Positions 32,926 to 41,492 of a stretch of DNA of 64,000 bases are shown here, piece after piece. Every line of letters begins with the position of its first letter. The stretch's first letter is position 1. A program made the translations under genes and the position numbers. Source of the DNA: Chloroflexota bacterium (GTDB taxonomy: Bacteria; Chloroflexota; Anaerolineae; Anaerolineales; UBA11579); contig JABJGH010000022.1 in the NCBI GenBank assembly GCA_018662365.1, positions 62,001 through 126,000 of the forward strand, given 5' to 3'. The notes below the pieces were generated by a model that saw only the letters and a list, made by a program, of their open reading frames with translations, did no database searches and had not been told where the DNA came from.

Positions 32926-35727
32926 ATGGTAAACAAAATCAGCTTCACTATCGATGGTCAAGAAATATTTGCAACAGAAGGCATGAGCGTACTTGACGCT
33001 GCACTTGAAAATAATATCTATATACCAAATTTGTGTCACCATCCTGATCTAAAACCTGTTGGAGTTTGCCGCCTTTGTGGAATAGAAAATGAAGGCAGGA
33101 TGCAAATGGCATGTATTACACCTGTCGCAAATGATTTAAAGATTCTCACAAATACCCCTCAGGTAGTTGAATCTCGTAAAATTTCACTTGAATTGTTGAT
33201 CGCAAACCATAATATGGAATGTCTCTCTTGTGCCCGGGGAAATGATTGTGAATTATTAAAAATCTCATCGTTTGTTGGGGTAGATCAGTTGCGCATAAAC
33301 CAAATGAGAAAGCCTTTGGTATTAGCACCTATTGACAATTCCAACCCGTTCTTTTTATTTGACCCAAATAAATGTGTCCTTTGTGGTATTTGTGTGCGAA
33401 CCTGCGAAGAAATTCAGGGCAGGCAAGCTATCGATTTTATCAATCGTGGATATGGCACAACAATTGGTCCGTTTGGGGGTGAATCTTTCAAAGATTCCAT
33501 TTGCGAATCTTGCGGTGAATGCGTTGTTAGATGTCCAGTTGGGGCATTGGCGGTAAAAAATTATCGGGAACCTTCCTATGAAGTTGAATCTGTTTGCTCA
33601 TATTGTGGCGTAGGATGCGGATTGATATTAGGTGTTCAGGGAAATGAAATTGTAAATGTCCGTGGGAATCGGGATGCAAAAACAAATAATGGTGAACTAT
33701 GTGTAAAGGGAAGGTTCGGATATAAATTTGTTGATCACCCCGACCGGCTTACTCAACCAAAAGTCCGTCAGTATTTATTAGAGAACGATGGCGTTCGGAT
33801 TGATAAGGCAGATAGGGGCGAGTGGGTGGATGTTGACTGGGAAACTGCTATTGATGTGGTATCAAAAAAATTCTCGACTATTAAAAAAGAATCGGGTTCC
33901 GACGCCATTGGGGTTTTGGCCTCGGCTAAATGCACGAATGAGGAAAATTATTTATTTCAAAAATTTGCTCGACAAATTATTGGCACGCACAGTGTAGATC
34001 ACTGTGCCCGTCTTTGACATAGTTCTACCGTCGCCGGTCTGGCGGCATCCTTTGGTTCTGGGGCAATGACAAACCCGATGAAAGACATCGAAGAAAATTC
34101 AAACGCCATTTTTATCATTGGGTCTAACACCTCCGAACAACACCCAGTTTTTGGATATAAAATTAGACGAGCCGTTATGCAAAGGGGGGTTAAATTAATT
34201 GTTGCAGATCCAAGGCGAATTAGTATCACTGATTTCGCAACCCTGCATTTGCAACATAAACCCGGAACCGACATTGCGTTAGTCAATGGAATTGCCCATA
34301 TTATTCTTGAAAATAATTGGGAAGATGAACAGTTCATTGCAGAACGCTGTGAAGAATTTGAAGATTATGCGGAAAGCTTGAATAAATATACACCTGAATT
34401 CGTATCGAAAATCACGGAAGTAAGCATTACAGACTTAAAAGAAGCTGCAGAGATTTTAGCAAAAAACAGCCCTATGGCGGTTTTATGGGCAATGGGAATC
34501 ACTCAGCATACTACTGGTGTGATGAATGTATTCAGTCTTGCTAACCTGCAAATGCTTTTGGGAAATATGGGTAAACCTGGTGGAGGATGTAATCCTCTCC
34601 GTGGTCAAAATAATGTGCAAGGTGCTTGCGATATGGGAGCTCTTGTCAACGTATTTCCCGGGTACCAAAAGGTAGTTGACGAAAAAGTTCGAGAAAAATT
34701 CAATTCAGCTTGGAAGCTTGGCAATAGTAATGGAAAAAATGGGGATTCGCTATTTGGGGAGTTGCCCGGGAAAACTGTAACTGAAATGACTTCGGGAGCA
34801 CTTTCGGGCGACGTCCGCGGGTTATATATCATCGGAGAAAATCCGGTAATGTCAGATCCAGATAGCAATCATGTTCGAAAAGCATTTACGGAATGCGAAT
34901 TCATGGTCCTTCAGGAAATCTTTCCCTCGGAAACATCTAAATTTGCAGATGTATTATTGCCTAGCGTAACCTTTGCTGAAAAAACAGGTTCCTTTACAAA
35001 TACCGAAAGGAGAATTCAACCAATATCGCCTGCTATAAAGGGAAAAGGGAATGCTTTGCCCGATTGGAAAATCACCTCAATGCTCGCTAATAAAATAATT
35101 GACATAGAGGGTAAAAATATTTCCGGTTTGCATTCGGGGTGGAATTATGAATCTCCAAACGAGATAATGGAAGAAATTTCTAGCCTAGCACCAATTTATG
35201 GTGGTGTTAATTATTCACGAATTAGGTCAGACGAAGAATTACACTGGCCTATTCTAAGCGAAGAACATCCAGGAACTCCCATATTACATGTTGGTGAATT
35301 TTCAAGAGGCAAAGGTAAGTTCCACCTTTGCGAGCAAATTGACGCAGAAGAAATGCCCACGGAGGATTATCCTCTGATCTTGACTACAGGTCGAGTCCTT
35401 TACCATTGGCATGGGGCCGAAATGACTAGACGAGTTCAAGGCTTAGTAGATATTTATCCTGAATCCTTGGTGGAAATTAATCCTGCTGATGCTGAAAAAC
35501 TGGGTATTTTAGAAAATGACAAAATAAAAGTTACTTCACGCAGGGGAGAAATGATTGCAAAAGCATTTGTTACAGATCGCGTTTCTGCGGGTGTAATTTT
35601 CGGAAACTTTCATTACCCCGGGGAGCAAAATGTGAACAATTTAACTATTGCTGCATTAGATCCAACTGCCAAAATTCCTGAGTTTAAAGTTTGTGCAATT
35701 AAGGTAGAAAAGATTTCTTTGGACTAG
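32926..35727 (+). CDS. fdhA: Selenocysteine-containing formate dehydrogenase catalytic subunit (UGA at 34015-34017)
   Basis: One 933-residue protein read through an in-frame TGA (codon 364). Upstream of it: a 2Fe-2S domain (Cys37, 48, 51, 63), a His-ligated cluster motif (NHNMECLSCARGNDC), two 4Fe-4S motifs (CVLCGICVRTC, CESCGECVVRC) and the molybdopterin-type 4Fe-4S motif CSYCGVGC. The TGA falls exactly at the Mo/W ligand, in HCARL-U-HSSTVAGL. Downstream is the remaining bis-MGD fold and a C-terminal MoCo-binding domain (ILTTGRVLYHWHG). A SECIS hairpin follows the TGA. The enzyme interconverts CO2 and formate, with electrons passing to the NuoE/NuoF-like partners. Confidence 0.95.
34015..34046 (+). 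promoter_or_regulatory. Bacterial SECIS element with its UGA codon
   Basis: TGA 34015-34017, then 18 nt to an apical loop GGTCT (34036-34040) closed by a 6-bp stem GTCGCC/GGCGGC (30-35 with 41-46). The loop and its 18-nt distance are the same as I recall for E. coli fdhF. It would bind SelB and recode UGA as selenocysteine. Confidence 0.92.
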
Positions 35728-35740
35728 CAAATAAAACACC

Positions 35741-35773
35741 AAACGAGACCTTATCAATAAGGTCTCGTTTTTT
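35741..35773 (+). terminator. Terminator after fdhA
   Basis: A 13-bp perfect stem (35741-35753 with 35758-35770), loop TCAA, followed by a T-run. Confidence 0.92.
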
Positions 35774-35779
35774 ATTAAA

Positions 35780-35808
35780 TTGAACTGGGATTTATGCTAG
35801 GTTATAAT
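35780..35808 (+). promoter_or_regulatory. Promoter of mobA, giving a leaderless mRNA
   Basis: TTGAAC (35780-35785), 17-nt spacer, TATAAT (35803-35808). The expected transcription start, about 7 nt on, coincides with the ATG at 35815. Confidence 0.75.
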
Positions 35809-35814
35809 TTCTTC

Positions 35815-36414
35815 ATGGAAAAATTTTCAGTTGTAATTCAGGCTGGTGGGAATTCCACCAGAATGGGGGAAGATAAAGCCCTAGTTAAATTTATGAATAC
35901 AACCCTTATTGAATATATTCTTTCTCAAATTCAGGGCATTGGCGAAGAGACGATAATCATTTCTAATAAACCTGAAAACTATAATTATTTAGGATACAAA
36001 GTCTTTAGCGATATTTTAAATGGTGTCGGGGCGTTAGGGGGCATCTATACTGCCATTCACTATGCAAGTCAGCCAAAATGCCTGCTATTGGCCTGTGATA
36101 TGCCTTTTATTAGCATCCCTTTATTGAATTATATGTTGTCTGTGGATCAGAATGCTGACATAATCATTCCCCGATTGAAAAATAAATCTTTTTCTGAACC
36201 ATTTAGGGCTTTATATTCAAAAAATTGCCTCCCTTCGATTAAAGAGGCGATTGAACGTGGAAATAAAAGGGTTATTTCATTTTTTGAGCAAGTAAACACA
36301 AAATACGTGGAGTATGATGAAATAATTAAAATTGACCCAAAATTAAGATCTTTTACGAACATTAATACTCCTGAAGATCTGTTGGAAGCTGAGAAAATAG
36401 CTATAAAAATTTGA
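35815..36414 (+). CDS. mobA: Molybdenum cofactor guanylyltransferase
   Basis: A 199-residue nucleotidyltransferase. The GTP-binding start is VVIQAGGNSTRMGEDKALVKF, followed by GVGALGGIYTAIHYA, LLACDMPFIS and the final FTNINTPEDL. It attaches GMP to molybdopterin, producing the bis-MGD form that formate dehydrogenase needs. The ATG at 35815 is chosen because the -10 element overlaps an earlier in-frame ATG (35794) and no Shine-Dalgarno is seen, consistent with leaderless translation. Confidence 0.92.
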   Translation: MEKFSVVIQAGGNSTRMGEDKALVKFMNTTLIEYILSQIQGIGEETIIISNKPENYNYLGYKVFSDILNGVGALGGIYTAIHYASQPKCLLLACDMPFISIPLLNYMLSVDQNADIIIPRLKNKSFSEPFRALYSKNCLPSIKEAIERGNKRVISFFEQVNTKYVEYDEIIKIDPKLRSFTNINTPEDLLEAEKIAIKI

Positions 36415-36497
36415 TATTCCTACAAAGATACTCCAAAATGATTTTACACATGTTACACTAATCCTTATTAATTGAAATGCGTTAAGGAATTGATTTC

Positions 36498-38906
36498 ATG
36501 CCCCAAAAGGACAAAATAATTAGCGAGCTTAAACTAAATCCGAAAACCATCATAGATGATTATCGAATGGCATTTAAAAGCAGACAAGCAAGCATTATCG
36601 GACGAAGAGAAGTTTTGAGTGGAAAAGCTAAATTTGGAATATTTGGAGATGGAAAAGAAGTTGCTCAATTAGCTATGGCCAAATCGTTTCAAAAAGGGGA
36701 TTTTAGGTCTGGATACTATCGGGATCAAACCTTCATGTTTGCTATTGGGGAGCATAAAATTTCAGAGTTTTTTGCTCAATTGTATGCAGATCCAAATATT
36801 AAAAATGAGCCTGCTACTGCTGGACGTTCCATGAACGCTCATTTTGCAACCAGAAGTCTAAATGAAGATGGCACTTGGAAAAATCTGATGGAGATAAAAA
36901 ATTCTTCTGCAGATATCTCACCAACCGGTTCTCAAATGCCCCGGCTGGTTGGGCTAGCGTATGCATCAAAATTGTATAGAGAATTAGAGGATTTAAAAGA
37001 ATTTGTAGAATTTTCTGATAACGGAAATGAAGTTGCTTTTGGAACTATTGGAAACGCAAGTTGCGCAGAAGGAATATTTTGGGAAGCGATAAATGCGCTT
37101 AGCGTACTTCGTGCACCGGCTGTTGTATCAATATGGGATGATGGATACGGCATATCTGTTTCGAATCAATATCAATTTTCTAGAGATTTATCAGAACTTC
37201 TCTCTGGTTTTCAGAGAGAAGAAGGAACGGATAGCGGATTTGATCTGTATCGAGTACCTGCCTGGGATTACCCTGCGCTAATCGAAGCTTACAAAAAGGC
37301 TGCGGATACAGCAAGAAAAGAACATGTACCCTCAATTATTCACGTGGTTGAAGTAACTCAACCCCAGGGCCATTCCACCTCAGGAAGTCATGAACGTTAT
37401 AAATCAGCAGAAAGATTGAATTGGGAAAAAGAATATGACTGTATCAAAAAATTTAGACGTTGGATTTTAGAAAATGAGTATATTTCTGAAAATGAGCTCA
37501 TTGAATTTGAGAAAATTGATATTGAGCTAGTTGAAGATATAAGGATAAAGGCATATAACGATTTTAAAGACCCCATCTTAAAAGAAATTGCCGATTTTTC
37601 TGATTTGCTTGATGAAATTTCAACTGATTCCTTATATGCAGATAAATTGGTACAGATTAAAGATAAAATTGCCAGAAAAGCAGGTGTTCTTAGACAAGAC
37701 ATTTTGGTTTCTGCCCAAGACGCCTTGATCATTCTTCGCGAGGAAGAAATTCCAGCAAAAAACAAACTAATTGCTTGGATTAATGGACAAAATGAGGTCT
37801 ATCAGAGGAATGTGAGTTCACATTTGCATAGCAATTCAGAATTATCCACCGAGAATGTCAAAGAAGTGAAGGCTATATATTCAGCTGAATCTCCCATGCT
37901 TAATGGTTTTCAGATAATGAATCGTGTGTTTGATACATTTCTGGAAAGGGATTCTCGCGTATTGGCTTTCGGTGAAGATGTAGGATTTTTAGGTGGAGTT
38001 AACCAGGGTTTTGCTGGATTACAACTCAAGTATGGGGAGCTCCGAGTTGCAGATACAGGGATTCGGGAAGCAACGATTATGGGACAAGCAATTGGGCTTG
38101 CTCTGCGAGGATTTAGACCCATCGCAGAGATTCAATATTTAGATTATTTGCTATATGCACTTCAAATAATGGCTGATGATCTAGCGACATTACTTTGGAG
38201 AACCAAAGGTGGACAAAAGGCGCCAGTTATCGTGAGAACCCGTGGACATCGCCTTGAAGGGATTTGGCATTCAGGGTCGTCAATGGGGGGCATTTTAAAC
38301 TTAGTGAGAGGTATGCATTTATTAGTTCCCAGAAATATGGTTCAAGCTGCAGGGTTTTACAATACCTTATTGAAATCTGATGAACCAGGAATAGTCGTTG
38401 AAGTTCTTAACGGATACCGATTAAAAGAAAGGTTGCCCGATAATTTCGCTGATTATTCTGTCCCTGTGGGTATTCCAGAAATTATCCGGAGTGGATCTGA
38501 CATCACAATCGTCACATACGGTGCTTTGGTGCGCATAGCCAAAGATGCTGCGGAAAAACTTGAAAAAGTGGATATTAGTGTAGAGCTTATAGATATTCAG
38601 TCTTTATTGCCCTTTGATGTTGAACATAGAATTGTGGAATCCTTGAAAAAAACAAATAGCATTTTATTTCTTGACGAGGACGTACCCGGAGGAGCTTCAG
38701 CATATATGATGCAAGAGGTTATAGAAAAGCAAAATGGGTATAAATATTTAGATTCTCCTCCTGCAACTTTATCAGCTAAACCCCATAGACCTGCATATGG
38801 TTCTGATGGTGGGTATTGGTCAAAACCAAATTCTGAAACAATTTTTGAAAAAGTTTATGAAATGATGCATGAAACTGATCCCCAAGAATACCCAATATTT
38901 TTTTAG
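36498..38906 (+). CDS. 2-oxoacid dehydrogenase E1, fused alpha and beta subunits
   Basis: An 802-residue TPP enzyme. The alpha part (about 1-350) has RSGYYRDQTFMFAIG and the TPP motif GNASCAEGIFWEAINAL ... DDGYGIS. The beta part (about 470-800) has RVLAFGEDVGFLGGVNQG, DTGIREATIMGQAIGLALRG, and VVEVLNGYRLKE. The layout is that of branched-chain or pyruvate dehydrogenase E1 in one chain. No E2 or E3 gene is near, so the acceptor complex is elsewhere or absent. AAGGAATTG upstream. Confidence 0.88.
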   Translation: MPQKDKIISELKLNPKTIIDDYRMAFKSRQASIIGRREVLSGKAKFGIFGDGKEVAQLAMAKSFQKGDFRSGYYRDQTFMFAIGEHKISEFFAQLYADPNIKNEPATAGRSMNAHFATRSLNEDGTWKNLMEIKNSSADISPTGSQMPRLVGLAYASKLYRELEDLKEFVEFSDNGNEVAFGTIGNASCAEGIFWEAINALSVLRAPAVVSIWDDGYGISVSNQYQFSRDLSELLSGFQREEGTDSGFDLYRVPAWDYPALIEAYKKAADTARKEHVPSIIHVVEVTQPQGHSTSGSHERYKSAERLNWEKEYDCIKKFRRWILENEYISENELIEFEKIDIELVEDIRIKAYNDFKDPILKEIADFSDLLDEISTDSLYADKLVQIKDKIARKAGVLRQDILVSAQDALIILREEEIPAKNKLIAWINGQNEVYQRNVSSHLHSNSELSTENVKEVKAIYSAESPMLNGFQIMNRVFDTFLERDSRVLAFGEDVGFLGGVNQGFAGLQLKYGELRVADTGIREATIMGQAIGLALRGFRPIAEIQYLDYLLYALQIMADDLATLLWRTKGGQKAPVIVRTRGHRLEGIWHSGSSMGGILNLVRGMHLLVPRNMVQAAGFYNTLLKSDEPGIVVEVLNGYRLKERLPDNFADYSVPVGIPEIIRSGSDITIVTYGALVRIAKDAAEKLEKVDISVELIDIQSLLPFDVEHRIVESLKKTNSILFLDEDVPGGASAYMMQEVIEKQNGYKYLDSPPATLSAKPHRPAYGSDGGYWSKPNSETIFEKVYEMMHETDPQEYPIFF

Positions 38907-38918
38907 GAGGAAATTTAC

Positions 38919-39527
38919 GTGATGGAAATAATCACTGGCGCTTTGATTGTTGGACTAGGATATATGTTTGGTTCGTTGACATTTTCAATTTGGATTACAA
39001 AATATTTAAAGAATGTAGATGTGCGAGATTCTGGTTCAAAGCATGCTACAACAACAAATACAATTCGACAAGCTGGGTTCTTTGCTGGTTCAATCGTTTT
39101 GGTATTGGATATTCTTAAAGGTTTTATTCCCACTTATCTCGCAATTACCTTTGGTCCGGATTGGTCAATCCCTCTAACGGCTACTTTTGCCGTAATAGGT
39201 CATTGTTGGCCCATTTTCGCAGAATTCCGTGGAGGAATGGGTTTGGCAACTGCTGGTGGTGCATTAATCGCAATAATGCCAATTTCATTTTTGGTTGCTT
39301 TAGCTGTATTAATCGTCCTTACTTTAGTCATAAAGCATAGTGCTCGGGCTGCCATGGTTTTTGGATTCTTGCTTCCTTTTATCCTGTATATCTTAAATGG
39401 GACCCCCAACAAAATTTATTTAGGTATTGGAATGGGAGTAGTATTGATATTTAGGTTTTATAGTGATTACAATAGAAAATATCGGGAGTTGTGGCTTGAC
39501 AGAGACGTAGAAGACGGAAAAGTTTAA
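38919..39527 (+). CDS. PlsY-like membrane acyltransferase with altered motifs
   Basis: A 202-residue protein with about five membrane helices and the PlsY layout: DSGSKHATTTNTIRQAG in place of GSGNxGATNxxRxxG, VLDILKGFIP, GHCWPIFAEFRGGMGLAT in place of GHxxPVFxxFKGGKGVAT. PlsY transfers acyl from acyl phosphate to glycerol-3-phosphate. Several phosphate-binding positions, including the Lys of GGKG, differ, so substrate or activity may have changed. AGGAGG precedes the GTG start at 38919 (ATG at 38922 possible). The stop shares TTAA with the convergent SDR. Confidence 0.8.
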   Translation: MMEIITGALIVGLGYMFGSLTFSIWITKYLKNVDVRDSGSKHATTTNTIRQAGFFAGSIVLVLDILKGFIPTYLAITFGPDWSIPLTATFAVIGHCWPIFAEFRGGMGLATAGGALIAIMPISFLVALAVLIVLTLVIKHSARAAMVFGFLLPFILYILNGTPNKIYLGIGMGVVLIFRFYSDYNRKYRELWLDRDVEDGKV

Positions 39528-40237
39528 GGGGAAGGGCCAAACCATTCAATTTCAATCACCTGACCTGTTATATAGCGTGACTCTTCCGACCCAAAAAATA
39601 TTGTCGCGCCAACACAGTCCTCAGACTTTAAAATTCGAGATTTGTCCTCATCCACATTTTCCCTCATAGGAGTATCAACCTTTCCTGGGGCGATTGCATT
39701 GACCCGAATATTATCTGGTTTACCTTCTTCCGCCGCAGTCTTGGTAAAACCTATTTGTCCCCATTTGCTTGAAGAGTAAGATGCATACATCGGATACGCC
39801 CTTGTACCAGACAGGGATGAAACATTAATAATGCTTCCGCCGCCATTTGATTTCATTGATTTCCAAACATGTTTCGTAAAAAGAAAATTTGATGTTAAGT
39901 TGACCTCTAGCATTCGATTCCAATTATTTAATCTAGTTCCCCAAATCGGGCGGAAGCCCCCTAAACCCGCATTATTTACCAAGATATCTACATTTTTAAA
40001 TTCACTTAATGCGTAATCGATTGAATTTTTAACCTGATCTTCTTTTGAGACATCGCAAACAAAAATTGAAGATTTTTGACCTAGTAGGGTAATTTCCCTA
40101 GCTGTTTCTTCGAGTTCTTTTTCTGTTCTAGATATTAATAGGAGGTCTGCCCCTTCTTTTGCATATTCGATAGAAATTGCTTTTCCTATCCCTCTTCCCG
40201 CTCCCGTCACAATGGCAATTTTGTTTTTTAATCTCAC
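39524..40237 (-). CDS. Short-chain dehydrogenase/reductase
   Basis: A 237-residue classical SDR. Cofactor motif TGAGRGIGKA (11-20), NNAG (about 85-88), catalytic Ser in NVSSLSG and YSSSK (Tyr-x3-Lys), then the PGKVDTPM loop. Substrate not predictable; FabG-like alcohols or sugars are typical. It ends on the same TTAA as the plsY-like gene and starts 30 nt downstream of the sigma-54 activator gene. Confidence 0.9.
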   Translation of the reverse strand: MRLKNKIAIVTGAGRGIGKAISIEYAKEGADLLLISRTEKELEETAREITLLGQKSSIFVCDVSKEDQVKNSIDYALSEFKNVDILVNNAGLGGFRPIWGTRLNNWNRMLEVNLTSNFLFTKHVWKSMKSNGGGSIINVSSLSGTRAYPMYASYSSSKWGQIGFTKTAAEEGKPDNIRVNAIAPGKVDTPMRENVDEDKSRILKSEDCVGATIFFGSEESRYITGQVIEIEWFGPSP

Positions 40238-40266
40238 TAAATACCTCAGATAATTATAATTAAATA

Positions 40267-41460
40267 TTATTTCTTCTTTTTCTTTTTTGGAGAGGCGTTG
40301 ATAATTTCGGGGGGAAGGTGTTCTAATCCTATAGCCTCTTCATCACAAAATATCATTGCTCTTTCAATTACATTTTTTAATTCCCTAATATTTCCTGGCC
40401 AGTCATAATTGGCCAATGTTTCCAAGGTCTTTGGGGTGGCTTCTAAAATATTGACCCCCATATTAAGATTAAAATCTTTGATAAAAAAGCCAACTAACTC
40501 AGGAATATCCTGCTTTCTTTCTTTTAGGGTGGGGAGGTGCAAATCAACAACTTTGAGCCGGAAATATAGATCATCCCTAAATTCTCCATCCGCAATTTTT
40601 TCTTTTAGATTTTTGTTGGAAGCAGCCAATACCTGTACATCGACATTGATAAGCTTTGTGCCGCCCATTCGCCTGAAAGCTCGTTCTTCCAACGCTCGCA
40701 ATAATTTTGCTTGCATTTCTGGATGCATTGAAGAAATTTCATCTAAAAATAAAATTCCTCCATCGGCAGTTTCAATGAGTCCTGGCTTTCTTTTATCTGC
40801 GCTGGTAAAAGCACCTGCTTCATAACCAAAAAGCTCCGATTCTACTACCGTGCTCTGAATAGCGGCACAGTTGAATGCAATAAAAGGTTTATCAGATCGA
40901 TTGCCCATTTGATGGATCGCTTTAGCCAAAACCTCTTTTCCGGTTCCGGTTTCCCCAGTAATTAATACTGAAGCGGCTGCTTGTGCTGCCCTTTCGGCTT
41001 GAGAATAAACTGTTTCCATTTCAGCGCTTTTTCCCAGAATAAATTGGTGATTTTCTCGGTCACGTTGCCGAAGATGGGCAAGTTCCCTGCGCATATTTAG
41101 GATGTCCCCCGCCCTTAAGATTGAAGCCTCTAATTCGTCAATTTGAATTGGTTTTTGTAGGAAATCATGAGCGCCATTTTTCATTGCCTTAACTGCCATT
41201 TCTATATCCCCATGACCGGTCACCAAGATAATGGGAGGCCGAGGGTTTATATGAGCAGTTTCTTCAAGTAGTGTAGGACCATTTCCATCTGGAAGCATAA
41301 CATCAAGCAATATGATATCTGCGTTTCCGAGATCAATTTGTTTTCGGGCACTCTTTAATGTATCAGCTTCAATGGTATTAAAACCTTTAGCACCGAGTAT
41401 GTCCCTTATATTTTCACGGGCATGTTTTTCGTCTTCAACAATTAAAATGGTTAGACTCAT
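40267..41460 (-). CDS. NtrC-type sigma-54 activator lacking a DNA-binding domain
   Basis: A 397-residue protein. The receiver (1-120) has phospho-acceptor Asp53 in LLDVMLPDG. The AAA+ domain (about 140-375) has GETGTGKE, GAFTSA in place of the usual GAFTGA, GGILFLDEI and RALEERAFRRMGG. It then ends after LPPEIINASP with six lysines; the Fis-type HTH expected at about 400-450 is absent. Only 29 nt separate it from the next gene, so no broken HTH remains. Such activators (FlgR of Helicobacter, the chlamydial AtoC-like protein) work from solution on sigma-54 holoenzyme. It is third in an operon with rpoN and a kinase. Confidence 0.92.
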   Translation of the reverse strand: MSLTILIVEDEKHARENIRDILGAKGFNTIEADTLKSARKQIDLGNADIILLDVMLPDGNGPTLLEETAHINPRPPIILVTGHGDIEMAVKAMKNGAHDFLQKPIQIDELEASILRAGDILNMRRELAHLRQRDRENHQFILGKSAEMETVYSQAERAAQAAASVLITGETGTGKEVLAKAIHQMGNRSDKPFIAFNCAAIQSTVVESELFGYEAGAFTSADKRKPGLIETADGGILFLDEISSMHPEMQAKLLRALEERAFRRMGGTKLINVDVQVLAASNKNLKEKIADGEFRDDLYFRLKVVDLHLPTLKERKQDIPELVGFFIKDFNLNMGVNILEATPKTLETLANYDWPGNIRELKNVIERAMIFCDEEAIGLEHLPPEIINASPKKKKKK

Positions 41461-41492
41461 GCTTTTGTTATCATCCTTTTATTATTCTTTCC

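Noticed and set aside
34015-34017. TGA as a true stop, making fdhA a broken gene
   Set aside because: The frame continues in phase, the codon is at the known Sec/Cys position, and the SECIS-type hairpin with loop GGTCT follows at the known distance.
40237-40267. Frameshifted HTH remnant after the sigma-54 activator
   Set aside because: Only 29 nt separate the stop from the next gene, too little for an HTH, and no such residues are found in other frames.
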